NCBI GenBank assembly: GCA_015068335.1
Contig: SVKT01000021.1
Location: 1-17,718 of the forward strand
Source of the DNA: Oscillospiraceae bacterium
Lineage (GTDB): Bacteria; Bacillota; Clostridia; Oscillospirales; Oscillospiraceae
Length of the DNA stretch: 17,718 bases
Direction of reading: 5' to 3'
Under the pieces are notes generated by a model. The model did not search any database, had not been told where the DNA came from, and worked only from the letters and a program-made list of their open reading frames with translations. Numbering within the stretch: the stretch's first letter is position 1; each line of letters begins with the position of its first letter. This document shows positions 1 to 8,264 of this stretch, piece after piece. A program made the position numbers and the translations under genes.

Positions 1-194
1 CACACCACGATGCCCTTTTCGCACTTGCCCTCTGCCACAGCCCTGGCGGCGGCAGCGCCGAAGTCGGGATAGTCGCAACTGTCCAGATTATAGCAGCCGA
101 AGTCCTCATATTCGTGGCCCATCTTCTCGATGACGCCCTTGATATACTCCTTCAACTCGTAGCCGCCGTGGTCACAACCCAGTGCAATTTTCAT
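1..194 (-). CDS. rpiB: Ribose-5-phosphate isomerase B, N-terminal part (cut by window edge)
   Basis: The reading frame starts with ATG at 194 and runs off the left edge after 64 codons, so only the N-terminus is visible. It opens MKIALGCDHGGYELK and continues with a DYPDFG segment and the start of a GIVV strand, which matches the RpiB/LacAB family (CDHxG substrate-binding loop, DYPD/DYPH motif). RpiB interconverts ribulose-5-phosphate and ribose-5-phosphate in the cytosolic pentose phosphate pathway. A GGAGAA ribosome binding site lies about 10 bases upstream (minus strand). The gene follows dnaJ by 96 bases and has a good candidate promoter of its own, so it is probably not strictly part of the heat-shock operon. 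The catalytic Cys and the C-terminal part lie outside the window. Confidence 0.88.
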   Translation of the reverse strand, partial: MKIALGCDHGGYELKEYIKGVIEKMGHEYEDFGCYNLDSCDYPDFGAAAARAVAEGKCEKGIVV

Positions 195-241
195 AGCATT
201 GTTCTCCTTTTTTCATTATCTCTGGTCGAGGTTCTGCTTGC

Positions 242-270
242 ATTGTACGACAGGGCGGAAGAAAAATCAA
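242..270 (-). promoter_or_regulatory. Candidate sigma-A promoter for rpiB
   Basis: On the minus strand, TTGATT (265-270) and TACAAT (242-247) are separated by exactly 17 bases. Transcription would start near 235, about 40 bases before the rpiB start codon. The -35 box lies in the loop of the hairpin at 251-281. Confidence 0.55.
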
Positions 271-281
271 TCTCCGCCCTG
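251..281 (-). terminator. Hairpin after dnaJ, possible weak terminator
   Basis: CAGGGCGGA (251-259) and TCCGCCCTG (273-281) form a 9-bp GC-rich stem with a 13-base loop, ten bases beyond the dnaJ stop codon. There is no U-run after the stem on the minus strand, so intrinsic termination is uncertain. It could instead stabilise the 3' end of the heat-shock mRNA. The stem overlaps the candidate rpiB promoter. Confidence 0.4.
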
Positions 282-290
282 CCGCCTGCC

Positions 291-1430
291 TTACTTTTTG
301 AACTTCTTGAAGAACTTTTTGCGCTCCTCGTAGTTGTTTTCGCCCACGCTCTCGGCAAATTTCCGCAGCGCTTCCTTCTGCTCCTTGTTCAGGTTGCGGG
401 GCGTTTCAATGTAGACGGTCACATACTGGTCGCCGCGGCCCCAGCCGTTGATGGAGGGGATGCCCTTGCCTTTCAGGCGGAAGGTGGTGCCGCTCTGGGT
501 GCCCTCGGGCAGGTCATACTTGACCTTGCCGTCGATGGTGGGGATCTCCAACTCCGCGCCCAGAACCGCCTGGGCGAAGGTGATGGGCGCCTCGCACAGA
601 ACAGAAGTCCCCTCTCTGCGGAACAGGTCGTGGGGACGGACCGTGATGGTGATGAGCAGATCGCCTGCCTGGCCGCCGTTTTTGCCGGCGTGACCCTGAC
701 CGCGCACGGAGATGGTCTGGCCGTTGTCAATGCCGGCGGGAATGGTGGCCTGAATGGTGCGGCGCTTGCGCACGAATCCCGCGCCGCGGCAGTCGCCGCA
801 GGGCTGGTGGATGATCTTGCCCTTGCCGCCGCACTTGCCGCAGGGCGACGAGGTGGCGAACACGCCCATCGGTGTCTGCCGCCGCACCTGCACCGTGCCG
901 GTGCCGTGGCACTCCGGACAGGTCTCCGGTGTGGTGCCCGGCGCGCAGCCGTTTCCGTGGCAGGTGTCGCACTGCTCCATCCGCTCCACCGTGACTTCCT
1001 TCTCGCAGCCGAAGGCGGCCTCCTCGAAACTGATGGCCAGGGAAACGCGGATGCTCTCGCCCCGCGCCGGAGCGTTGGGGTTTGCCCGGCGTCCGCCGCC
1101 GAAGCCGCCGCCGAAGAAACTGCCGAAAATGTCGCCCAGATCGCCGAAGTCCATCCCGCCGAAACCGCCGCCATAACCGCCGCCAGCCCCGAAGTTGGGG
1201 TCCACGCCGGCGTGGCCGAACTGATCGTAGCGCGCCTTCTTATCCGCGTCGGAGAGGATCTCGTAGGCTTCGTTGATCTCCTTGAACTTCTCCTCCGCCT
1301 CCTTGTTGTCCGGATTCAGGTCCGGATGGTACTGGCGGGCCATTTTCTTATATGCTTTTTTGATCGCATCGTCCGAGGCGCCTTTTTCCACGCCCAGAAC
1401 TTCATAATAATCCCGTTTTTCAGATGCCAT
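291..1430 (-). CDS. dnaJ: Chaperone protein DnaJ (Hsp40)
   Basis: This 379-residue protein is a full-length type I DnaJ, the co-chaperone that delivers unfolded clients to DnaK and stimulates its ATPase in the cytosol. The J domain (about residues 5-72) carries HPD at 35-37. It is followed by a Gly/Phe-rich linker (about 73-115). Four CxxCxGxG zinc-binding repeats lie at about 154-161, 171-178, 197-204 and 211-218, and then come the beta-rich client-binding domains and a Lys-rich C-terminus. All eight zinc Cys are present. The start at 1430 is supported by a GAAGGAG ribosome binding site (1438-1444), 7 bases upstream. It is the last gene of the hrcA-grpE-dnaK-dnaJ operon, 69 bases after dnaK, with a strong hairpin between the two. 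Confidence 0.98.
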   Translation of the reverse strand: MASEKRDYYEVLGVEKGASDDAIKKAYKKMARQYHPDLNPDNKEAEEKFKEINEAYEILSDADKKARYDQFGHAGVDPNFGAGGGYGGGFGGMDFGDLGDIFGSFFGGGFGGGRRANPNAPARGESIRVSLAISFEEAAFGCEKEVTVERMEQCDTCHGNGCAPGTTPETCPECHGTGTVQVRRQTPMGVFATSSPCGKCGGKGKIIHQPCGDCRGAGFVRKRRTIQATIPAGIDNGQTISVRGQGHAGKNGGQAGDLLITITVRPHDLFRREGTSVLCEAPITFAQAVLGAELEIPTIDGKVKYDLPEGTQSGTTFRLKGKGIPSINGWGRGDQYVTVYIETPRNLNKEQKEALRKFAESVGENNYEERKKFFKKFKK

Positions 1431-1450
1431 ATGGAAACTCCTTCACGCCA

Positions 1451-1483
1451 CATAAGGGACAGGCGTTTTCCCTGTCCCTTATG
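1451..1483 (-). other. Perfect 13-bp hairpin between dnaK and dnaJ
   Basis: CATAAGGGACAGG (1451-1463) is followed, after a 7-base loop, by its exact reverse complement (1471-1483). The structure fills most of the 69-base dnaK-dnaJ spacer and ends 6 bases before the dnaJ ribosome binding site. It lacks a trailing U-run. A role in mRNA processing or stability, or in lowering dnaJ output relative to dnaK, is more likely than full termination. That role is inference. Confidence 0.75.
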
Positions 1484-1499
1484 GCTTTATGCGCGGTGC

Positions 1500-3332
<1,833 letters not shown>

Positions 3333-3379
3333 AATGTTTTCCTCCAATATATCGAAAATAGTTTCATTCATTGACAGAT

Positions 3380-3973
3380 TCAGTTTGCGACCTGCACGAT
3401 CGCGTAGCGGATGACCTTGTCACCCATCATAAAGCCGGCCTGAAAGACCTGCGCCACTTCGTTTTCGCCCAGCGCCTCGTCGTCGATGTGCATCACGGCG
3501 TTCATCTTCTCCGGGTCGAAGGGTTTGCCCTTGGCCTCGATCTCCGTGACGCCCAGTTTTTCCAGGATCGTCTTGTACTGCTGGAAGATCATTTCCAGCC
3601 CCTTCTTGTGGGGAGAGTCCTCTCCGCCCTCTGCGGCGGCGGCACGTTCCAGATTATCGTACACATCCAGAAACGCCTTGACGGTGTCTGCCTTGGCGTC
3701 CTGATAGATGTTGTCCTTTTCCTTGGTGGTGCGCTTGCGGTAGTTGTCGTATTCGGCAGTCAGCCGCACGTACTGATCCTTCACGGATTCCAGTTGCTTG
3801 ACGGCCAGTTCCATCTGCTCCACCTGTTCCCGGGTGAAGGTGTAGCCCTTTTCCTTTTTCTTCTTGCCCTTGGCAGCCTTTTCCGCCGCATCCGCTTCCG
3901 GTGCTGCGTCTGCCTCCGGTGCAGCCTGCTGCTCCACAGCGTCGTCCTGAGGCTGCTTGATCTCGTCGCTCAT
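3380..3973 (-). CDS. grpE: Nucleotide exchange factor GrpE
   Basis: GrpE releases ADP from DnaK and resets the Hsp70 cycle; it works as a homodimer in the cytosol. The 197-residue protein has an acidic, Ala/Glu-rich N-terminus (about 1-35) with a small tandem repeat (APEADA twice), a Lys-rich patch (37-42), and a long coiled-coil region containing EYDNYRKRT (74-82). The C-terminal beta domain has PFDPEKMNAVMH (151-162) and GFMMGDKVIR (180-189). The start at 3973 overlaps the hrcA stop codon as ATGA (3970-3973), and a GGAGG box lies within the end of hrcA, so translation is probably coupled to hrcA. The usual RPAxV near the end reads RYAIV here, a minor variation. Confidence 0.97.
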   Translation of the reverse strand: MSDEIKQPQDDAVEQQAAPEADAAPEADAAEKAAKGKKKKEKGYTFTREQVEQMELAVKQLESVKDQYVRLTAEYDNYRKRTTKEKDNIYQDAKADTVKAFLDVYDNLERAAAAEGGEDSPHKKGLEMIFQQYKTILEKLGVTEIEAKGKPFDPEKMNAVMHIDDEALGENEVAQVFQAGFMMGDKVIRYAIVQVAN

Positions 3974-5016
3974 TCGTGTGCGTCCTCCTTCGGGGGTAAT
4001 CCTTGCTTTCCGAACAGTCGGGTCAGGCCGTCGGCAAAGCCGGAAAGCCGCGCCGCGACTGTCGCATAATCCATTCTGGTGGGGCCGACCACGCCGATCA
4101 GGCCCCGCATATCGTCGCCGATATCATAACTTGCCACCACGACGCTGGTGTCTTTCAGCGCGTCGCTGATGTTCTCCGGGCCGATGAGGATCTTCATCGG
4201 GCCATCGTCCGGCATCGGCAGGTTTTCCTTGCTGTCCGCCAGAAAACTCATCAACTGGTGGGCCTTGTCGGCATCGCGGAATTCCGGCAGTTTCAACAGT
4301 TCCTTGGCGCCGGCGGTCACGATCTCGCGGTGGCTCGCCTCTTCCAGCAGATCCACCGCGTAGCCGATGGTCTGGCTCAGCAGCAGAAACACCGGGGGCG
4401 GCAGTTGCTCGGCCACGTTCATCAGCCGCAGGTTCATCTCCTCCGTGGCGATGCCTGTGAAATGGGTGTTGAGCAGATTGACCAGCACCGGAAACTGCTC
4501 CACATCCACCTTCAACTGCTGGCGGAGCAACTGGCTTTTCACCCGGTTGCCGTCCAGCATCACTACGGTGATGCAACTGTGGTCATCCACCGGCAGCAGT
4601 TCAAACCGCCGGGCGGTCAGCCGGGTCTTGCGGGCTGCCGTCATATAGGTGGGGTAATTCACAAAGGACGATACCGCACGGCCCGCCTGGGAAATGACAC
4701 GGTCCAGTTCCTCCATTTTCAGTTGCAGGGACTGGTTGATCGTTTCCGTTTCGGCCACCGACAGTTTCTGCTGTTCCATCAGTTCATTGACGTAGATGCG
4801 GTAGCCTCTGGGCGAGGGGATGCGGCCGGCCGAGGTGTGGGGCTGCTCCAAATAGCCCATTTCCACCAGATCGGCCAGTTCGTTCCGAATGGTGGCGGAA
4901 CTGACCTTGCCCGACATCTCGGCGGCGATCGCCTTGGAGCCGACCGGCTCGGCGGAGCGGATATACTCCTCTACCACCAGTTTCAATATTTGCTTTTTCC
5001 GGCCTGTCAGTTCCAC
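3970..5016 (-). CDS. hrcA: Heat-inducible transcription repressor HrcA
   Basis: HrcA binds the CIRCE operator and represses class I heat-shock genes; its folding depends on GroEL/ES, which makes it a chaperone-availability sensor. The N-terminal winged-helix part (about residues 1-90) contains LTGRKKQILKLVVEEYI, EPVGSKAIA, SSATIRNELADLVEMGYLEQPHTSAGRIP and PRGYRIYV, all hallmarks of the family. A ligand-binding-like C-terminal domain follows and ends with GVVGPTRMDYATV. I take the GTG at 5016 as the start (348 residues), preceded by AGAGG (5023-5027). The frame stays open to a GTG at 5055, but that codon lies inside the CIRCE and is unlikely to be used. It is the first gene of the operon and autoregulated through the CIRCE directly upstream. 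Confidence 0.96.
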   Translation of the reverse strand: MELTGRKKQILKLVVEEYIRSAEPVGSKAIAAEMSGKVSSATIRNELADLVEMGYLEQPHTSAGRIPSPRGYRIYVNELMEQQKLSVAETETINQSLQLKMEELDRVISQAGRAVSSFVNYPTYMTAARKTRLTARRFELLPVDDHSCITVVMLDGNRVKSQLLRQQLKVDVEQFPVLVNLLNTHFTGIATEEMNLRLMNVAEQLPPPVFLLLSQTIGYAVDLLEEASHREIVTAGAKELLKLPEFRDADKAHQLMSFLADSKENLPMPDDGPMKILIGPENISDALKDTSVVVASYDIGDDMRGLIGVVGPTRMDYATVAARLSGFADGLTRLFGKQGLPPKEDAHE

Positions 5017-5048
5017 GAAGCACCTCTGTCTCTCTCCGGGGCGGCAGT

Positions 5049-5075
5049 TTAGCACTCGACTCCCCGGAGTGCTAA
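5049..5075 (-). promoter_or_regulatory. CIRCE operator (HrcA binding site)
   Basis: A perfect TTAGCACTC - 9 bases - GAGTGCTAA inverted repeat: arms 5049-5057 and 5067-5075, spacer 5058-5066. It matches the CIRCE consensus at every arm position. It lies just downstream of the -10 box and covers the expected transcription start of hrcA-grpE-dnaK-dnaJ, so HrcA binding would block initiation. Confidence 0.98.
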
Positions 5076-5079
5076 ACGC

Positions 5080-5108
5080 AGTTTACCACCTGGGTCGGCC
5101 AATGTCAA
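5080..5108 (-). promoter_or_regulatory. Sigma-A promoter of the hrcA operon
   Basis: The minus strand shows a consensus TTGACA (5103-5108), a 17-base spacer and TAAACT (5080-5085). The -10 box lies 4 bases upstream of the CIRCE, the normal architecture for HrcA-repressed operons. Confidence 0.88.
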
Positions 5109-5171
5109 TGGATGGAAGATAAACAATTTGTGAACAAAGCGCCGGCGGCCGGAAAGCGCCTGTTTTCAACA

Positions 5172-5199
5172 AAAAGGACTGCCCGGAGGCAGTCCTTTT
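5172..5199 (-). terminator. Rho-independent terminator of the folT-folC operon
   Basis: A 12-bp stem is formed by 5172-5183 and 5188-5199 (AAAAGGACTGCC and its complement) with a 4-base loop. On the minus strand the stem ends in a T-run (TTTTT at 5171-5175). It sits 9 bases beyond the folC stop codon and separates folC from the hrcA promoter. Confidence 0.9.
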
Positions 5200-5207
5200 C
5201 CATTGGT

Positions 5208-6479
5208 TCAAAGCAGTTTTCCCGCCGCTTCCCGCACGGCGCCGGACAGGTACAGCGACCCCAGCGCACACACGGCGCCGCCGCGTCCCACGGCGTTCAG
5301 CGCCTGCTCCACGGCCTGCTGCACGGTTTCGCACGCCCGCGCCTCCACGCCCCGCGCCCGCAGCAATCCGCACAGGCGCTCCGCGCTCATAGCGCGGGGG
5401 CTGTCGGGACGGAGCACAAACACCCGCTCCGCCAGGGGCGCCAGACGGTCCAGCATTTCCTCCACGTCCTTGTCCGCCAGAACACCCAGGATCATCACGG
5501 CTTTCCTGCCCGGCAGCAGCGCCGACAGGCTCTCCGCCGCCGCACGGATGCCGTGGGCGTTATGGGCGCCGTCCAGCAAAAACAGCGGCTCTTTCCCCAG
5601 CACCTCAAACCGGGCCGGCCAGCGCACCTTCGCAAGGCCGCTGCGCACAGCCGTCTCCGGGATGTTCCAGCCCTTCTCCGCCAGAACTTCCAGCGCCGTC
5701 AGCGCCGCGGCGGCATTTCTCGTCTGGTATACGCCGGCCAGCGGGAGGCGCAGGTCCCGGTAAGGCGCAAAGTCGAACACGGCACCGTCCAGACTCACGT
5801 CCACCTGCTGCAACCGGGCAAAGTCCACTTCCCGCAGCGCAGCGCCGCGCTCCTTACAAGCGGCGCGGAACACCGCATCCGCCTCGGGGCAGCCGCCATA
5901 ACTGACCACCGTGCCGCCGTCCTTGACGACGCCGGCTTTCGCCCCGGCGATCTCCGTCATCGTGGCGCCGAGGATGCCCATATGGTCCATCCCCATCGCC
6001 GTCAGAACGGCCACCTCCGGGCAGTCGATGACGTTGGAGGCGTCCAGCGCACCGCCCAGTCCCACTTCCAGCACCACAATGTCGCAGTCCTGCTCCTTAA
6101 AGTACAGCATCGCAAGGGCGGTGATCAGTTCAAACTCCGTGGGATGCTCCTCCATCCCCTCGGCCACGGGGCGGATGCGCTCCGTCAGGTCGGCCAGGGC
6201 CTCGTCCGAAATCATCTTGCCATTCACGCGGATGCGCTCGTGGAAGGTCATAATATAGGGCGAGGTGTTCAGACCCACCCGGTAGCCCGCCTCCCGCAGC
6301 ACCGCCGCCAGCATCGCGCAGGTGCTGCCCTTGCCGTTGGTGCCGGCCACGTGGACGAATTTCAGTCCCTTATGCGGGTCGCCCAGCGCGCGAAGCAACT
6401 GCCGGATGCGGCGAAGCCCCGGCTCGTGCTTTTCCCACTGGAAGGAATGAATATACGCGATGGCTTCCTGTCCGGTCAT
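5208..6479 (-). CDS. folC: Bifunctional folylpolyglutamate synthase / dihydrofolate synthase
   Basis: FolC adds glutamate to dihydropteroate and then to tetrahydrofolate, using ATP, and so traps folates in the cell. The protein is 423 residues, typical of the Mur-ligase-like FolC family. Visible motifs are the P-loop GTNGKGST, the TSPY and ERIRVNG segment, LEVGLGGALDASN, the MDHMGILG metal and substrate loop, and DGAHNAHG in the C-terminal domain. I chose the ATG at 6479. The GTGAGAG box, which includes the folT stop codon, is 6 bases upstream of it but would abut the alternative ATG at 6485. The gene is the second in the folT-folC operon. The 9-base or shorter spacing and shared SD/stop suggest translational coupling to folT, hence indirect control by the THF riboswitch. 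Confidence 0.96.
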   Translation of the reverse strand: MTGQEAIAYIHSFQWEKHEPGLRRIRQLLRALGDPHKGLKFVHVAGTNGKGSTCAMLAAVLREAGYRVGLNTSPYIMTFHERIRVNGKMISDEALADLTERIRPVAEGMEEHPTEFELITALAMLYFKEQDCDIVVLEVGLGGALDASNVIDCPEVAVLTAMGMDHMGILGATMTEIAGAKAGVVKDGGTVVSYGGCPEADAVFRAACKERGAALREVDFARLQQVDVSLDGAVFDFAPYRDLRLPLAGVYQTRNAAAALTALEVLAEKGWNIPETAVRSGLAKVRWPARFEVLGKEPLFLLDGAHNAHGIRAAAESLSALLPGRKAVMILGVLADKDVEEMLDRLAPLAERVFVLRPDSPRAMSAERLCGLLRARGVEARACETVQQAVEQALNAVGRGGAVCALGSLYLSGAVREAAGKLL

Positions 6480-6488
6480 AGGCATCTC

Positions 6489-7028
6489 TCACTTCAAAAA
6501 ATTCCGGCGCCGCAGCAGTTTCACCAGCGGCATCGTCACCGTGGCCACCAGCACAGCCGCGACCACACCCGTGACAAAGCGGATGGCCGCGGAGCCGAAG
6601 ACATAGGCAAAGGAATAGTACTGATAGATCACGCTGTCCAGCCAGATGACCACCGTGTTGCCTGCCGTGCGCACCAGCGCGGCCCCGATGCAGACCGCAT
6701 AGCAGAGGATTGCCCGCTCTTCCAGCCGCTTCTCTTTCTGTCCTCTTGCTGCCAGCGCAATGATCAGCGCAAACAGCACCGGCGGCAGCGCCCAGAGCAG
6801 CGTGGTGGCGGTGGCGCCGTAACCGAGGAGTTGGTTGAGGGTCTCTCCGAAAAAAGCCACCAGCGCGGCGTCCAGCGGACCGACCAACAGGGCGCTGACC
6901 ATTACGGGCAGGGCGTCCAGCGTGATATGGAGATTGCCCGGCGTGCGGATCTCCATAAGGTTGAGCACATAGTACATAGCGGCAAGAAGTGCAATGTAGC
7001 AGATGCGTCTGGCGTTGAATCTGGGCAT
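6489..7028 (-). CDS. folT: Folate ECF transporter S component FolT
   Basis: This is a 179-residue membrane protein with about six hydrophobic segments. It carries the FolT-type sequence GNLHITLDALPVMVSALLVG followed by FGETLNQLLGYG and TTLLWALPPV. It is the substrate-binding subunit of an energy-coupling-factor importer; the shared EcfA1/A2/T energising module is not in this window. The folate assignment rests on the family motif, on the adjacent folC, and on the THF riboswitch upstream. The frame is open upstream to 7190, but that part is the riboswitch leader. The ATG at 7028 has a GGAGG box (7036-7040) 7 bases away and starts the hydrophobic protein naturally. The gene ends 9 bases before the chosen folC start. 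Confidence 0.9.
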   Translation of the reverse strand: MPRFNARRICYIALLAAMYYVLNLMEIRTPGNLHITLDALPVMVSALLVGPLDAALVAFFGETLNQLLGYGATATTLLWALPPVLFALIIALAARGQKEKRLEERAILCYAVCIGAALVRTAGNTVVIWLDSVIYQYYSFAYVFGSAAIRFVTGVVAAVLVATVTMPLVKLLRRRNFLK

Positions 7029-7036
7029 AAAAATAC

Positions 7037-7110
7037 CTCCTTCTGTGTGTTCGGCAGTCCGGAACCGGAACGCCGCACAGAGGAAGTTGAAAAACAGGCT
7101 CTTATGCGGC
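7037..7110 (-). promoter_or_regulatory. Expression platform of the folT riboswitch (SD-sequestering hairpin)
   Basis: Two mutually exclusive pairings can be drawn on the minus strand. In one, CUUCCUCUGUG (7076-7086) pairs with CACAGAAGGAG (7037-7047) with a single mismatch and hides the folT ribosome binding site; an inner GC-rich stem (CGGC/GCCG, UCCG/CGGA) strengthens it. In the other, GCCGCA (7105-7110), which overlaps the 3' strand of aptamer helix P1, pairs perfectly with UGCGGC (7072-7077) and would open the first hairpin. Ligand binding stabilises P1 and so should favour the closed form. There is no U-run, so translational control is inferred. Confidence 0.6.
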
Positions 7111-7237
7111 AGCGGGATGCGGAACACACACTGCGGATCGCTCCTTTCGTCCGGAAAACAACTCCCCGTTTTTCCGGCACTCCTCCGCACCGCGCATACA
7201 TACGCCGCGGAGATGACACGTGCATTCCTACTCTGCC
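7108..7237 (-). ncRNA. Tetrahydrofolate (THF-I) riboswitch aptamer with an inserted helix
   Basis: On the minus strand, GGCAGAGTAGG (from 7237) and CCGCATCCCGCTGCC (ending at 7108) match the two ends of the THF-I aptamer, with P1 GGCAG/CTGCC. P2 pairs GGAAUGCAC with GUGUGUUCC (9 bp, two wobbles). P3 pairs CCGGAAAA (7170-7177) with UUUUCCGG (7151-7158) around the conserved ACGGGGAGUUG loop. The conserved ACGAA, a small P4 and GCAGU follow. These elements line up with my recollection of the Eubacterium siraeum aptamer. An extra stem-loop of about 30 bases (7183-7212) interrupts the P2-P3 junction. The location in front of folT supports the call. Confidence 0.87.
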
Positions 7238-7249
7238 TGAATTGCCTTC

Positions 7250-7278
7250 ATCATAGACCCTCTGTCAGAAAAATGCAA
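7250..7278 (-). promoter_or_regulatory. Sigma-A promoter of folT-folC
   Basis: Minus strand TTGCAT (7273-7278), 17-base spacer, TATGAT (7250-7255). The predicted start near 7243 is a few bases before the THF aptamer. It lies immediately after the rnf terminator, so folT-folC is a separate transcription unit. Confidence 0.75.
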
Positions 7279-7280
7279 CA

Positions 7281-7315
7281 AAAAAATACCCCGAATCTTT
7301 CGATCCGGGGTATTT
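7281..7315 (-). terminator. Rho-independent terminator of the rnf operon
   Basis: AAATACCCCG (7284-7293) pairs with CGGGGTATTT (7306-7315), and three further pairs follow inside after one mismatch. On the minus strand the stem runs into a seven-T tract. It lies 12 bases after the rnfB stop codon. Confidence 0.93.
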
Positions 7316-7327
7316 CGCAGGCTGGAA

Positions 7328-8251
7328 TTACTCGGCAGCGGGAGCGACAGGGGCTTCCTCGGCCTTGGCGGCTTCGGCAGCAGCCTTGGCGGCGGCAGCG
7401 GCCTTTTCGGCCTGTGCCTTCTTCAACTCCCTGTACTTTTCCTTCTCCTCGACGGTAGCCACGGGGATGATAGCGTCGCGGGGGCAGACCTTGGTGCAGA
7501 GTTTGCAGCCCACGCACTTGTCATAGTCCACCACGGCAACACCGTTGACCACGTGGATGGCGTCCTTCTTGCATTCCTTCTCGCACAGACCGCAGCCGAT
7601 GCAGGACACGGAGCAGACGCTCATAGCGGCCTTGCCCTTTTCCAGATTGGCGCAGGTCACGTGGACCTTCTTGGGGTTGGCGGGAACGGAAACGATCAGT
7701 TTGCGGGGGCAGGCGCTCATACAGGCGCCGCAGTTGGTGCACTTCTCGGGGTCGACCACGGCAACGCCGTTTTCGCCGATGGACATCGCGCCGAACTGGC
7801 AGGCCTTCACGCAGGAGCCGAAGCCCAGGCAGCCGAACTGGCATTCCAGAGGACCGGCGGCGACCTTGGTGGCGGCGATGCAGTCGGTGATGCCCACATA
7901 GTCATAGCGCTTCTTGGCGTTCACGCCGCCGGTGCAGCGGACGAAAGCCACCTGACGCTCGCCGGTGGGAGCGGCCATACCCATAATCTCTGCGATCTTG
8001 GCAGCGCCTTCGGCGCCGGCAGGAGCACAGCCGTTCACGGGAGCCTCGCCCTTCACGATGGCGGCAGCCAGACCAGCACAGCCGGGGAAGCCGCAGCCGC
8101 CGCAGTTGGCGCCGGCCAGGCAGCCCAGGACTGCCTCTTCACGGGGATCCTTCTTCACCTCGAAAATCTTGGAGGCGACGGCCAGGACCAGGCCGAACAC
8201 AGCGCCCAGAACACCGAGCACCGCAATTGCAGCAATAATGTTACCAATCAT
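7328..8251 (-). CDS. rnfB: Rnf complex subunit RnfB (iron-sulfur protein)
   Basis: RnfB is the likely ferredoxin-facing electron-entry subunit of the membrane Rnf complex, which couples ferredoxin:NAD+ oxidoreduction to ion transport. The 307-residue protein has an N-terminal membrane helix (about 5-28). A [4Fe-4S] motif follows with Cys at 50, 53, 58 and 75 around CGGCGFPGC. Next comes a region with Cys 137, 141, 147 and 151 and then ferredoxin-like motifs at 171-181 (CTNCGACMSAC), 213-227 and 246-256 (CVGCKLCTKVC). The last 40 residues are rich in Ala, Lys and Glu and look like a low-complexity helical tail. It is the final gene of the rnf operon, 13 bases after rnfA, and a terminator follows. 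Confidence 0.96.
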   Translation of the reverse strand: MIGNIIAAIAVLGVLGAVFGLVLAVASKIFEVKKDPREEAVLGCLAGANCGGCGFPGCAGLAAAIVKGEAPVNGCAPAGAEGAAKIAEIMGMAAPTGERQVAFVRCTGGVNAKKRYDYVGITDCIAATKVAAGPLECQFGCLGFGSCVKACQFGAMSIGENGVAVVDPEKCTNCGACMSACPRKLIVSVPANPKKVHVTCANLEKGKAAMSVCSVSCIGCGLCEKECKKDAIHVVNGVAVVDYDKCVGCKLCTKVCPRDAIIPVATVEEKEKYRELKKAQAEKAAAAAKAAAEAAKAEEAPVAPAAE

Positions 8252-8264
8252 CTCGACGCCCTCC

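Noticed and set aside
3333..3371. Longer dnaK starting at 3371
   Set aside because: The extra 13 residues have no counterpart in DnaK, and GGAGG sits directly before the ATG at 3332.
5017..5055. Longer hrcA starting at the GTG at 5055
   Set aside because: That codon lies inside the CIRCE and close to the transcription start, with no room for a ribosome binding site; the family N-terminus fits 5016.
7029..7190. N-terminal extension of folT by 54 codons
   Set aside because: This stretch is the THF riboswitch and its expression platform. The hydrophobic protein starts at 7028 behind a proper GGAGG site.
5112..7256. Long plus-strand open frame across folC, folT and the riboswitch
   Set aside because: Antisense to folC and folT; composition rich in Arg, His and Gln with no domain; it crosses the terminator, riboswitch and several gene borders.
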